From Bacteroidales bacterium (GTDB taxonomy: Bacteria; Bacteroidota; Bacteroidia; Bacteroidales; JAGOPY01): a stretch of 64,000 bases of DNA. Positions 17,901 through 27,900 of the stretch are shown one piece after another. A model generated the notes under the pieces. It was not told the DNA's origin. It saw nothing but the letters and a program-made list of their open reading frames with translations, and ran no database searches. The position numbers were made by a program, and so were the translations under genes. Location of the stretch: assembly GCA_017991835.1 (NCBI GenBank), contig JAGOPY010000005.1, forward strand, positions 76,148 through 140,147, given 5' to 3'. Position 1 is the stretch's first letter. Each line of letters begins with the position of its first letter.

Positions 17901-19118
17901 ATGAAAATCTTTAAATTGGTCTGGTTGGAACTAGGCCAGCGAAAAACACAATTGATGTCAGGGATACTGGCAATTACGCTGGGGATTGCCGTAATTGTAG
18001 CTATCAGGTCCATTTCGCTGGTTTCTGAAAAAGCAGTGGCTATTAACCTGGATAACCTTGGCGCTAACATAATGGTGCTTCCCCAGGGGGCGACCATCGA
18101 CAACTATTATTCAGCCGATATCGATGCGCCTACCATACCGGAGGAATATGTCGAAAGGATATTAACTTCATCATTGCAGGGGGTAGATAACCTTAGCCCA
18201 AAACTTACACGGCGTGTTGATATTGGAAATCAGAAATTTGTGTTGACTGGTATTCTTCCAGCGAATGAACTGGCATCAAAACCATTATGGCAATCAGCCG
18301 GGCTGTTTGGCGCCGAACTCGCTGCAAGTTGTGGCGAAAATCCGCAAAATGCATCCTTTGGTTATGAAGACGAGAAGCTGCAACGCAAGTCGATCGATTC
18401 GCTTGCAATGGCCGACTGCCTGCTTGGTTATTCAGCAGCACAGAAACTTGGCCTGAAGGAAGGGGATGCTTTAACCATTATGGGTAATGAACTTAAAGTC
18501 TCAAAAGTACTGACTGAAACTGGAACGATTGATGATGACAGGGTATTTGCCCATTTAAAAACGGTACAGAATATCCTTGGGATTGAGGGCCAGGTCAGTG
18601 CCATTGAGATCATGGGCTGCTGCAATGCTATATCAGATGGTTTATTGGGTCAACTCAGAAACATTTTACCTGACACCCGGATAACAACCATAGGTCAGAT
18701 CGTGTCCACGCAGATTAAAACGAACCAGTTGATGAACCAGATTTCGCTCATCATCCTGATCATCATCCTTATCGTGGGCGGGATTTCCATTGGGAACTAT
18801 ATGTGGGCAAATGTCAATGAACGTAAAAAAGAAATCGGCATCTTACGAATGATCGGCTTTCATAAGTCATCTATTTATTCCATGCTGATGATCAAAGCGG
18901 TCTTTATGGGACTGGTCGGCGGACTGGCAGGATATCTTGCCGGTGCATTGATTGCCTGGTTTCTTGGTCCCACGTTGGCTGGAATTAATGTTGTTCCTAT
19001 TCCATTACTCTTACTATACTCAGTACTTCTTGCAGCAGGAATAGCTGTCGTTGGCTCATTACTACCGGCTTACTTTGCCTCAAGGTTTGAACCCTATTCA
19101 AATATGCAGGAAATATGA
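17901..19118 (+). CDS. ABC transporter permease, FtsX/MacB-like
   Basis: 405 residues: an N-terminal transmembrane helix (about 17-37), a large extracytoplasmic domain (about 40-275), then three C-terminal helices with the FtsX-type segment NERKKEIGILRMIGF near residue 309. The periplasmic domain carries cysteines (AASCGE, MADCLLG, MGCCNAI) that are unusual for MacB/LolC-type permeases and could bind a thiophilic metal. The stop overlaps the start of the ATPase gene by four bases, so the two form one exporter or membrane-remodelling complex inside the arsenic operon. Confidence 0.85.
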   Translation: MKIFKLVWLELGQRKTQLMSGILAITLGIAVIVAIRSISLVSEKAVAINLDNLGANIMVLPQGATIDNYYSADIDAPTIPEEYVERILTSSLQGVDNLSPKLTRRVDIGNQKFVLTGILPANELASKPLWQSAGLFGAELAASCGENPQNASFGYEDEKLQRKSIDSLAMADCLLGYSAAQKLGLKEGDALTIMGNELKVSKVLTETGTIDDDRVFAHLKTVQNILGIEGQVSAIEIMGCCNAISDGLLGQLRNILPDTRITTIGQIVSTQIKTNQLMNQISLIILIIILIVGGISIGNYMWANVNERKKEIGILRMIGFHKSSIYSMLMIKAVFMGLVGGLAGYLAGALIAWFLGPTLAGINVVPIPLLLLYSVLLAAGIAVVGSLLPAYFASRFEPYSNMQEI

Positions 19119-19792
19119 CGACAATCCTTAGTACTTCAACACTATCGAAACACTATTTTCACCGGGAGGGATTGATAAAAGCGCTCAACGGTGTTTCCAT
19201 TTCTGTTCCTGAAGGCTCGTTCGTTACGATTACAGGTCCGTCTGGTTCTGGCAAGACAACACTTTTAATGGCATTAAGCGGATTAATCCGCCCGACGTCA
19301 GGGAAGATTTATTTTAAAGATAAGATCCTGGATACGGATGACGACGGGGCATTGGTTGAATTCCGTAAGAAATACACTGGTTTTATCATGCAGAATTTTT
19401 CGCTGATCCCATATATGACCGCGATGCAAAATGTATTGCTTCCGCTGTCGCTCAACGGTTTGTCGGCAGAAAACCAGAAGCGCAGGGCTATTGAACTTCT
19501 GGAACTGGCCGGCCTTGGTAACCGAATGAACCATTACCCAAGGGAGCTGTCAGCCGGACAGCAGCAAAGAGTTGCCATTGCCAGGGCATTGGCCAATAAA
19601 CCGGCCATTATTTTTGCTGATGAACCAACCGGGAACCTCGATCCCCTATTGTCAGTCGAAATTCTGAATTTGTTAAAGGATATAAATGAACAAAACAGGA
19701 TAACCATTTTTATGGTTACACACAGTCCTGCAGCAAGTGAATATGGTAATGTTACTATTAAATTGAACGATGGTCAGATTGAAAACTCCTAA
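19115..19792 (+). CDS. ABC transporter ATP-binding protein, LolD/MacB-like
   Basis: 225 residues, full-length ATPase domain: Walker A GPSGSGKTT near residue 41, Q-loop MQNFSL, signature LSAGQQQR near 144, Walker B IIFADEPTG near 165 and the H-loop VTHS near 201. It energises the FtsX-like permease encoded just upstream with a four-base overlap. Genes of this type usually export lipoproteins, peptides or macrolides; the arsenic context suggests a thiol-conjugate or metal-linked substrate, which is inference. Confidence 0.92.
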   Translation: MTTILSTSTLSKHYFHREGLIKALNGVSISVPEGSFVTITGPSGSGKTTLLMALSGLIRPTSGKIYFKDKILDTDDDGALVEFRKKYTGFIMQNFSLIPYMTAMQNVLLPLSLNGLSAENQKRRAIELLELAGLGNRMNHYPRELSAGQQQRVAIARALANKPAIIFADEPTGNLDPLLSVEILNLLKDINEQNRITIFMVTHSPAASEYGNVTIKLNDGQIENS

Positions 19793-19808
19793 AGTAAATT
19801 AATCCCGG

Positions 19809-20231
19809 ATGAAAATTTTAATCTTATGTACAGGCAACAGTTGCCGTAGCCAGATGGCACACGGTTTTTTGCAATCTTTTGATAAATCGATCGAAGTGCA
19901 TTCGGCTGGAACAGAACCTGCGGAACAAGTTAATCCGCGGGCTGTCCAGGTCATGAAGGAGGCTGGAATTGATATCAGCCATCATACCCCGAAGTTGGTC
20001 GACGTATACCTGAACCATGTTTGGGATTATGTAATCACCGTATGCGATGGTGCCAATGAAACCTGCCCGGCATTTTTCGGCAAAGTCAAGAACCGTTTGC
20101 ATATTGGATTTGAGGATCCTTCCCATGCCACTGGCTCAGAGGAATATATTCACAGTGAATTTATCCGGATACGAGATCTGATAAAGGAATCATTTTATTC
20201 ATTTTACCACAAAGAGATTAAACCTACATAA
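19809..20231 (+). CDS. arsC: arsenate reductase, low-molecular-weight phosphatase type
   Basis: 140 residues. The P-loop CTGNSCRS places the nucleophile at Cys7 and the conserved Arg at 13, and the resolving pair lies at Cys79 and Cys86 (VCDGANETC). This is the thioredoxin-coupled ArsC family, which reduces arsenate to arsenite in the cytoplasm for export or methylation. It follows the ABC gene by 16 bases and precedes the MerT-like gene. Confidence 0.93.
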   Translation: MKILILCTGNSCRSQMAHGFLQSFDKSIEVHSAGTEPAEQVNPRAVQVMKEAGIDISHHTPKLVDVYLNHVWDYVITVCDGANETCPAFFGKVKNRLHIGFEDPSHATGSEEYIHSEFIRIRDLIKESFYSFYHKEIKPT

Positions 20232-20287
20232 TCCAGATCAAGATTCAAATATTCCTAATTGCAAATTATCTTAACCATACCAGCTAA

Positions 20288-20830
20288 ATGAAAGAAAAAA
20301 TTGTTTCAATCTTTTCAAGTTTAGGTGCGCTGATCTCGGGTTGTTTTGGAACATGTGGTGTAGCCTGTCTTGCTACCGGATGTTGCGGAAGCTATGCATT
20401 ACTTGGCTTTATAGGACTATCCGGTTCGACTATAAAATTTTTAGGCGCCTTGACGCCGATTTTTTTAATTATCACGGTGATTTCACTGGCTTATGGATTC
20501 TACAAAGCCTACGCAGTAAAAAAGGCACCTTGTTGTGTGCCGGCTGATAAAGGCGAAGGGCAATCCGCCAACTGCTGTACAGAAGAAAAACCGAAGACTT
20601 TTTTTCAATCCAGGAATTTTCTTTGGGTGGTAACGATATTATGTATCGTAATGTGGGTTTATCCTTATGTTTTTAAAAACAACGGGAATGCAGCCAGTGC
20701 TGCGCCCTGCTGTCCCGCACCCTCCGATTCGGCAAATACACCATGTTGCCCCCCGGTCAAGGATTCAACAAATGTCATGGATTTTGGCCAGATAGAAATC
20801 ACTACATTAGAAAACAACACAAATCAGTAA
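20288..20830 (+). CDS. Cys-rich three-helix membrane protein, MerT-like
   Basis: 180 residues with three predicted transmembrane helices (about 7-30, 44-74 and 102-122). The first helix contains a dense cysteine series at residues 19, 23, 27, 32 and 33 (GCFGTCGVAC then ATGCCG), reminiscent of the paired-Cys helix of mercuric transport proteins. Loops and tail add more CC pairs (APCCVP, ANCCTE, APCCPA, TPCCPP). Probably a metalloid or metal membrane transporter or sensor in the ars operon. The assignment to MerT is by pattern only. Confidence 0.65.
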   Translation: MKEKIVSIFSSLGALISGCFGTCGVACLATGCCGSYALLGFIGLSGSTIKFLGALTPIFLIITVISLAYGFYKAYAVKKAPCCVPADKGEGQSANCCTEEKPKTFFQSRNFLWVVTILCIVMWVYPYVFKNNGNAASAAPCCPAPSDSANTPCCPPVKDSTNVMDFGQIEITTLENNTNQ

Positions 20831-20851
20831 TACATTTATAAGCAAACAGAT

Positions 20852-21694
20852 ATGACAAACATTGTAGATTCTTTGAAAAATCTTGTGAAAGAAAAATACG
20901 CAGAAATTGCAAATAACACCAAACAACAAAACTCATCTTCCTGCTGCGGTACAAGCAGCTGCTGTGGCGATGGTGATTATACCATTTTTAGCGAAAATTA
21001 TAATAACCTGGAGGGGTACAATCCGGATGCTGACCTGGGTTTAGGCTGTGGCATTCCTACGGAGTTCGCCCAGATCAAGCCAGGCGATACGGTTATTGAT
21101 CTGGGTTCAGGTGCTGGAAATGATTGCTTTGTTGCCAGGGCACTGGCAGGTGAAAAAGGATTGGTCATTGGAGTTGATTTTACAGAAGCAATGATTGAAA
21201 AAGCCCGTGAAAATGCCGATAAACTTGGTTACAACAATGTGGAGTTCCGTTATGGTGATATTGAGAAGTTACCCATTGCCATGAACAAAGCCGATGTAGT
21301 GATCAGCAACTGCGTTTTAAACCTGGTGCCGAACAAAGTAAAGGCCTTCTATGAAATATACAGGGTGCTTAAAATTGGCGGTCACCTTTCGGTCTCCGAT
21401 GTTGTTTTGAAGGGAAAATTGCCGCACAAAATCAAAGAAGCTGCCGACATGTATGCAGGCTGTGTTTCCGGGGCAATTCAAATGGAAGATTACCTTCAAA
21501 TCATTGAAGACAGTGGATTTGTTAATTTAAAAGTTCAAAAAGAAAAACTTATTTCGCTACCGGATGAAATTCTATTGAAATACATGAATCCGCATGAAGT
21601 TGATGCTTACAAACAATCCGGCGTTGGAATATACAGTATTACAGTTTATGCTGAAAAACAGCCCAGTGCTTGTTGTAGTGGATGCGACTGTTAA
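20852..21694 (+). CDS. arsM: arsenite S-adenosylmethionine methyltransferase
   Basis: 280 residues. SAM-binding motif I DLGSGAGNDCF near residue 83, and the three arsenic-binding cysteines of the ArsM family at Cys66 (GLGCGIP), Cys154 (ISNCVLN) and Cys204 (YAGCVSG). It methylates As(III) to mono-, di- and trimethylated species. Extra CC motifs flank the domain: SSCCGTSSCCG near residues 29-39 and ACCSGCDC at the C-terminus. Such motifs occur in some ArsM proteins and may help deliver arsenite. Confidence 0.95.
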   Translation: MTNIVDSLKNLVKEKYAEIANNTKQQNSSSCCGTSSCCGDGDYTIFSENYNNLEGYNPDADLGLGCGIPTEFAQIKPGDTVIDLGSGAGNDCFVARALAGEKGLVIGVDFTEAMIEKARENADKLGYNNVEFRYGDIEKLPIAMNKADVVISNCVLNLVPNKVKAFYEIYRVLKIGGHLSVSDVVLKGKLPHKIKEAADMYAGCVSGAIQMEDYLQIIEDSGFVNLKVQKEKLISLPDEILLKYMNPHEVDAYKQSGVGIYSITVYAEKQPSACCSGCDC

Positions 21695-21752
21695 TTTGAG
21701 ATATGAGCAAATAGACATGATTTAAATTTAACTGACTTCAAACTGATTTTAT

Positions 21753-22823
21753 ATGCCTTCCAAAAAAAGATTAAAATTCCTGGACCGTTACCTGACCCTC
21801 TGGATCTTCCTGGCCATGTTTGCCGGTGTTTTCATGGGTTGGGCATCTCCTGATGTTGCTGAATTCTGGAACAGTATGTCGAGCGGTACGACCAATATCC
21901 CCATTGCCATCGGGCTGATCGTGATGATGTATCCGCCGCTTGCCAAAGTGAAGTATGAAGAGCTTGGCGATGTTTTCCGTAACTTTAAAATTCTGGGCCT
22001 GTCGCTGGTTCAGAACTGGCTGATCGGACCGGTATTGATGTTCGCTTTAGCCATACTTTTTTTCAAAGTGTTCCCAGGCGAAAACAATGCCAACCTTCCC
22101 TACATGTATGGGATTATATTGATCGGACTGGCACGGTGCATCGCCATGGTCATCGTATGGAACGACCTGGCCAAAGGAGATACACAATATGCTGCGGGCC
22201 TGGTCGCTTTTAACTCGATCTTTCAGGTGCTGCTCTTTTCGGTTTATGCTTATTTTTTCATCGCTGTTTTACCCGGATGGTTTGATTTGCCGGTTAATGA
22301 AGCTGTGGCTCAGATCACCATCGGACAGATCGCCAAAAGCGTGTTTATCTACCTAGGTATACCCTTCATTGCCGGCTTTCTTACTCGTTTTATCCTGATC
22401 AGGGCAAAAAGCAAAAGCTGGTACGAAACGAAATTCGTCCCCAAGATCAGTCCGCTTACTTTAATTGCACTGTTGTTCACCATCCTGGTCATGTTTTCAC
22501 TCAAAGGCGAATATATTGTTAAAATTCCCCTGGATGTCGTCATAATTGCCATTCCGCTGATCATTTATTTTCTGGTGATGTTCTTAGTTTCATTTTACAT
22601 GAGTAAAAGAATCGGGGCTACTTATGAACAATCCACCACGCTTTCGTTTACCGCAGCCAGCAATAATTTCGAGCTGGCTATTGCGGTGGCAATTGCCGTG
22701 TTCGGTATCAATTCAGGTGAGGCTTTCGCCGCAGTGATCGGCCCGTTGGTGGAAGTACCCGTAATGATAGCACTGGTGAACGTGGCGTTCTGGTTTAAGA
22801 AAGTTTATTTCAAGACGGCCTAG
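21753..22823 (+). CDS. acr3: Acr3-family arsenite efflux permease
   Basis: 356 residues, ten predicted transmembrane helices. The family-conserved Cys lies at position 129 in [13 protein letters not shown], and the acidic residue in [19 protein letters not shown] is also present; both are the functional residues known from Acr3 studies. It exports As(OH)3 from the cytoplasm. It follows arsM by 58 bases and is followed by the small GDCCVxC gene. Confidence 0.95.
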   Translation: MPSKKRLKFLDRYLTLWIFLAMFAGVFMGWASPDVAEFWNSMSSGTTNIPIAIGLIVMMYPPLAKVKYEELGDVFRNFKILGLSLVQNWLIGPVLMFALAILFFKVFPGENNANLPYMYGIILIGLARCIAMVIVWNDLAKGDTQYAAGLVAFNSIFQVLLFSVYAYFFIAVLPGWFDLPVNEAVAQITIGQIAKSVFIYLGIPFIAGFLTRFILIRAKSKSWYETKFVPKISPLTLIALLFTILVMFSLKGEYIVKIPLDVVIIAIPLIIYFLVMFLVSFYMSKRIGATYEQSTTLSFTAASNNFELAIAVAIAVFGINSGEAFAAVIGPLVEVPVMIALVNVAFWFKKVYFKTA

Positions 22824-22926
22824 ATGTGAATTTCAGAAGGATATTCTTTAAGAATTTGGTGATCCCGGGCAGGGATAAATTAAAAGAACCAACCTGGAGT
22901 TCCATTAAAAAATTTCAATAAAAAGA

Positions 22927-23145
22927 ATGACGGGAAAAATGATCCTTAGCTCGACGATTACCTGCCCGCATTGTGGATTCAGCAAAGAGGAGATCATGCC
23001 TACCGATGCTTGCCAGTACTTCTATGAATGTGCTAACTGCAGGCAAATAATCAAGCCAAATCCCGGCGATTGCTGTGTATTCTGTTCATACGGAACTGTG
23101 AAATGCCCACCGGTGCAGGAAAGCGGTAAATGCGATTGTTATTGA
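22927..23145 (+). CDS. GDCCVxC-type small zinc-ribbon protein
   Basis: 72 residues with ten cysteines: CPHCG near residue 13, CANCR near 35, then GDCCVFCSYG at 47-56, KCPP and a final KCDCY. GDCCVxC-domain proteins are recognised beside arsenic and metal genes, and some members carry selenocysteine in this motif. Here every position is a Cys codon. The first ATG at 22927 gives the expected length; a second Met lies four codons in. Role unknown, probably soft-metal binding. Confidence 0.8.
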   Translation: MTGKMILSSTITCPHCGFSKEEIMPTDACQYFYECANCRQIIKPNPGDCCVFCSYGTVKCPPVQESGKCDCY

Positions 23146-23228
23146 TGCGATTTTCGTGGTAGGGGTTATTTGATCTGATTTTCTGAAATTATTCTTCCGA
23201 TTGAGAAAAATTTAGCCCACTTATTTAG

Positions 23229-23236
23229 TAATTTTG
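23229..23236 (+). promoter_or_regulatory. TAnnTTTG-type -7 element next to the ImmA/IrrE start
   Basis: TAATTTTG matches the Bacteroidota -7 consensus exactly and lies six bases before the GTG at 23242. If it is used, the transcript would be leaderless or nearly so. A TTGAG at 23201 is the best upstream element, but the spacing is slightly long. Confidence 0.35.
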
Positions 23237-23241
23237 AAATC

Positions 23242-24420
23242 GTGGGAGATAAAGCATTCATAACACCAAATGTCCTGAAATGGGCCAGGGAATCAGCAAG
23301 AATGTCCGAAGCAAATGCTGCTGCTAAGATTTCTGTATCTATAGATAAATTAAAAGAATGGGAAGGTGGTCAGAGCCAACCGACCATCAAACAAGCGCAA
23401 ACACTGGCGAAAGCGTATAAAAGGCCTTTTGCCTTATTATTTCTGCCTGATATACCACGAGATTTTCAGCCATTGCAAGATTTCAGAAAGAAAGGTTCAA
23501 AAGAATTAACAACTTCATCAATTTTTATCATCCGGGAAATTCAACAAAAACAGGCCTGGATTAGCGAAGTTTATGCTGAAAATGACGAAATCAAACTGCC
23601 ATTTGTCGGCCGTTTTACCATACATGACAACCCTCAAATCGTTGCTAAAGATATCTTAAAAACATTAAACATCAATCCTGGCAAATACAAAACTGAAACT
23701 CCAATAAAAGAATGGATTGATGCGGCTGAGTCTAATGGGATTTTTATTTCAAGAACGAGTTTCATTCATTCAAGACTTAAGCTCGATGCTGAAGAATTAC
23801 AAGGGTTTGCTATTTCCGATAGCTATGCACCATTTGTTTTTGTAAATTCTGAAGATTGGAATGCTCCTCAGCTTTTTACGCTTGTTCATGAACTTGCTCA
23901 TATCTGGATTGCCGAGACAGGCCTTTCCAATGAGATTGAACAGGAAATCAGGATCAATAAGAATTCACACCCGGTTGAACTTTTCTGCAATGAAGTGGCT
24001 GCCAATGCATTAATGCCATATGAAATTATCATGGGATTCGGGTTGGATATTTATCAAAATTCAAAAAAGGTTTTCACAGCATCAAAACAACTCGGCGTCA
24101 GTTCTTTTGCATTGCTTGTCAGGGCATTGAATCTTAAATTGATTTCTGCATCTGTTTACCAGAAACTTAAAAATCAAGCAGATTTTGACTATGCTGAATT
24201 TCTTAAACGTGAAGCAGAAAAAAAAGCAAAGAATAAAGAAAAGGATAAACCGGGAGGCCCGAATTATTTTCTCTTGCAACTGAACAGGAACAGCCGCCTT
24301 TTTACACAGACCGTCTTAGATGCATTTCATGGCGGAAATATTGAAGCCACCTTAGCCAGTAATCTCTTGAATGTTCAGGTAAACAAATTTATAAAATTAG
24401 AAGCACAATTATACGGATGA
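23242..24420 (+). CDS. XRE-HTH / ImmA-IrrE metallopeptidase, antitoxin-like
   Basis: 392 residues. An N-terminal Cro/XRE-type HTH (about residues 8-65) precedes a ImmA/IrrE-type zinc peptidase domain with HELAH at 216-220 and the downstream CNEVAANALMP segment carrying the third ligand. The next gene is a DUF4411 PIN-like protein overlapping by four bases; this pair is a known toxin-antitoxin-like arrangement in bacteria, with the HTH-peptidase as presumed antitoxin and regulator. A GTG start at 23242 is chosen because no ATG upstream keeps the HTH and the frame has an upstream stop at 23176. Confidence 0.85.
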   Translation: MGDKAFITPNVLKWARESARMSEANAAAKISVSIDKLKEWEGGQSQPTIKQAQTLAKAYKRPFALLFLPDIPRDFQPLQDFRKKGSKELTTSSIFIIREIQQKQAWISEVYAENDEIKLPFVGRFTIHDNPQIVAKDILKTLNINPGKYKTETPIKEWIDAAESNGIFISRTSFIHSRLKLDAEELQGFAISDSYAPFVFVNSEDWNAPQLFTLVHELAHIWIAETGLSNEIEQEIRINKNSHPVELFCNEVAANALMPYEIIMGFGLDIYQNSKKVFTASKQLGVSSFALLVRALNLKLISASVYQKLKNQADFDYAEFLKREAEKKAKNKEKDKPGGPNYFLLQLNRNSRLFTQTVLDAFHGGNIEATLASNLLNVQVNKFIKLEAQLYG

Positions 24421-24923
24421 GCATGAAGCAAGAAATGTATTGTTTGGATGCTAATGTGCTCATCGAGGCCTGGCAAAAATATTACAATCCAAAGTTCTGT
24501 CCTGATTATTGGAATATTCTTATTGAACTTGGTAAAAAAGGAATTATATTCATTCCTGAACTGGTTTACCAGGAAATAATCCGGACAGAAGATGAACTGG
24601 CTAAATGGCTGAAAGGAAGTAAGATCCCGATTAAAAATATAACAGAGCCGGTTACCCTTCGCTTAAAGGATATTTATGCTAAAAATCCGCTGCACAAAAA
24701 CTTGGTGGATAGCACTAAAGCTCGTTCTTTGGCTGATCCCTGGGTAATTGCTCATGCAATAAATGAAAATGCGGTTGTTGTTACAAAAGAAGAAAAATTA
24801 ACTGCCTTAAATTCACGTAAAGTAAAAATACCAAACGTTTGCGACAATATGGGAATTCGATGGATCAATGATTTTAAAATGATTGAGGAACTGGGCATAA
24901 GATTCAATTGTTCCCGAAGCTGA
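24417..24923 (+). CDS. DUF4411 PIN-like toxin
   Basis: 168 residues. PIN-like acidic residues are visible: CLDANVLIE near 9-17, an acidic helix with EIIRTEDE, and ADPWVIAHA near 106 with VTKEEK. It overlaps the XRE-ImmA gene (ATGA), as expected for a co-translated toxin-antitoxin pair. Predicted to be a metal-dependent RNase; the RNA target is unknown. Alternative start codons (first or third codon Met) make little difference. Confidence 0.85.
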   Translation: MSMKQEMYCLDANVLIEAWQKYYNPKFCPDYWNILIELGKKGIIFIPELVYQEIIRTEDELAKWLKGSKIPIKNITEPVTLRLKDIYAKNPLHKNLVDSTKARSLADPWVIAHAINENAVVVTKEEKLTALNSRKVKIPNVCDNMGIRWINDFKMIEELGIRFNCSRS

Positions 24924-24941
24924 CCTATTTATAATTCAAAG

Positions 24942-24984
24942 ATTAAATTGAAAATCGAAAATCGAAATTCGACAATCGACAATC
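24942..24984. repeat. short tandem repeat of ATCGAAA / ATCGACA units
   Basis: AT-rich tandem array with a period of about 8 bases (GAAAATC then GACAATC variants) between the PIN gene and the convergent restriction gene. Similar short arrays occur at 36004, 42027 and 48693. No function is inferred. Confidence 0.5.
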
Positions 24985-27900
24985 AATCCTTCCCCTCCAC
25001 AATCCTGATCTCCTCTTCCGTCAGCCCATATAACTGGTAAACGATCTCATTGATGCGGCTTTCGCAATAATTGATCTTGGATTTTATCTGGTCGATTTGA
25101 GTTTGGAGTTTGGTTTCCTTTATCTCTTCATTCAGTTTTAGTAATTGGTCAACCAGTTTTATAATTTCATTCCGAGAAAATTTCTCATCATTATTGTCAA
25201 GATCAATCTCTTTTATGGGGAAATTCTTAAGGAAGATATAACTTGGTTCATAAAATCCTCCCCTAAGTTTTGGGAGATACTTTTCAAAAAGGTAATAAAC
25301 CAAATTGCTGTTCAGAATCCCCAATAAATACTTGTCATCTAAAGATATTATAAAACACTTCTGATTAGTATACCAGCCTTCGTTATCATATGTAAATTCA
25401 GGTTTTTTTAAAATATTAGGGTAAATAATCTTTGGCTTTTCAAATTCTAAATAATAATCAACCGCATCTTGTATTTCGTGCCATTTGTAACTACCTGGCT
25501 TGCGACCTTCCCAATTATCGCCTTTAAAATCTTTAGGTTTTGGTATTAATGATTTTTTGAATTTTTCAAGATGGTTCTTAATGGCAAGATAATCATTAAT
25601 GTTAATCCCTCTTCTTGTAAAAATTAAAAACTTATCGCTTGCTGGCTTTTGATATTTTTTGACATCCCGTCCTATAAGAAATGGTTTAATTATTTCCGCA
25701 CTCCATTCATCCTCCTGGATCAATCGGTTTCTTGTTTCCGTATCAATTACAAATGCTTCGTTTAAGCCAGTCAAGACGCCTCTGAATATTTTTCCCTGAA
25801 CATATCTTCCTAAAGTAATACCTGCTGATTGTATTTTCCTCAATAACTTTTGCTCTGTATCAGAAGCTAAATTCCAACCGCAATCTTCAAGCTGAGTTTG
25901 TTCAATTATAAGTTGATTATCATGGATGTAATTCTCCAGGGATTCAAAGTTCAGAGTCTTAATGTTAGTAATAGTTATGCTTTTTTCGACTTTTACTTTT
26001 CCACAAATCAAAATACAGGGGTATGTTGTAACGCCTTCAAAAACAGGCAAATCGCCAAAGTCAATAATTGATATGATATTCTGCAGTTTTAGCCATTTAC
26101 GCAGCGGTTCACCGTAATTAGACCGCATCCATTTATTTGCAACGATAATTCCAAAAAGTCCTTTTTCATTGAGCAAACCGATTCCTCTTTCAATGAAATA
26201 ACTGTAAAGATCAGCCATCCCATGAAAAACCTCGTACTTGCTCTTGAAATAGTCTTTTTGATCACCCAGTAATTCTTGCCTCACATACGGCGGGTTCCCA
26301 ATCACTGCATCAAATCCTCCCTGCTTAAACACTTCCGGAAAAGCATTTTGCCAGTTGAATGGTTTGATCTTCTTTTCCAGGCCGAAATCCAATTCCGCAC
26401 CGTAAAAATCGGTATCAATCAGACTGTTCCCGCTTTTGATATTATTGTCCAGCGTCGGCAGCACCCTTTCATTCCATAAACTGAACTGTTGCTGAATGGA
26501 AGCCTCCGTTTCACCTTCCAGGCATTTCAGGAGAAGGCTCAGTTTGGTCACTTCAACCGCGTTAACGTCAATATCCACACCGTAAATGTTATTAAGCAGA
26601 ATGCGCTTTTTCTCAGCCGTGGTCAGGTTGCCATCGGGAGTCAGAACTTTAGCAGATTTCCCCTTGTCTCCTGTTCTCCTTGTCCCCTTGTCCTGACCGG
26701 GAGAAAGGGAGACCGGGAGAACTGGAGAGGAATTATAATAGTTAAGGTGCCAGTCAAGCAAATACTGGTAAGCACCAATAAGAAAACTGCCGCTTCCGCA
26801 GGCCGGGTCAACTATCTTTATCTTTTCAACTTCTGCAGGAGTTTTCCCTTCGACAAGTTTCCCGACCGTATTCTTCACAATGTATTCTACGATGTACTGA
26901 GGTGTGTAATACACCCCACCGGCCTTGCGGACTTCCGGCTTCTCCTCGATTTTTGCATGGTGGGCAGGCGTTATCCTTATTACCTTGCCAAGAAACTGCT
27001 CATAGGCGCTTCCCAGGATTTCGACGGATAGTACACTGAACTCATACGGACATTCCGGGTAGTACATTTCATTGATTAGGGTCTTTATGACTTTATTATC
27101 AATTTTCAAGTGTTCGCAGATTCGATCTTTATGAAAATCAAACAGCCCTGAATTGTACTTTTCATCTGCTTTTCGGAACTGCTCAAATAAATTCTGATAA
27201 AATTCTCCATGCCCGAGTGTATGTTTCAGGTTTCCATAAGGCTCAACGCTCCGGTCTTCTGCGATGCGGAGAAAAATGATACGGTCAATGGTCTGTTGAA
27301 CGGCGAAATTAATCTCGTCTTCGTCAAGTCCCTTGTTATTCCAGCTTATGGAAGTCGCCAGGTAGGTGCGCCACCGGTCAAGCGATTGCAGGAACTCTTT
27401 GTCAACGGTTGCTGTTCCTTTCTTTTGAGTATCGCTTTGGACAAATTTATCGAAACTTCCTTTTAATACTCGCTCCTTTGAGAAAGTATCCCAGATAAAA
27501 TCAAACTTTGAAAGGTATTCATGAAATGTCAGATAACCGATCCGCGCAACAGAGGCTTTATCTGTCGGGTTGGGTTTAACCGTGCAATCGTAAATGGATA
27601 ACTCCTGGAAATCAGTGATTATGCTTATTGGCAGTTTTGCGCTCCACCCGTAACGTCTAATTTGATAGGCAGGTTGTATTTCGTCTTTTACAGATACGCC
27701 TGGCTTTTTTGCCTCCACAAAGAAAAGCCGCTTTCCGCCAGCCAGCTTGAAAGAATAATCCGGCGCTTTTGTGGCAGTTCCTATTCTCAACCTATCCTCA
27801 TGGATTACTTCTCTGTATGCTTCAGCATAACCTTGCTCGTTGTCCATATCCCAGCCTAGTGCTTTGAAGAAAGGATCAATAAAGTCACGTCGGGTCAATG

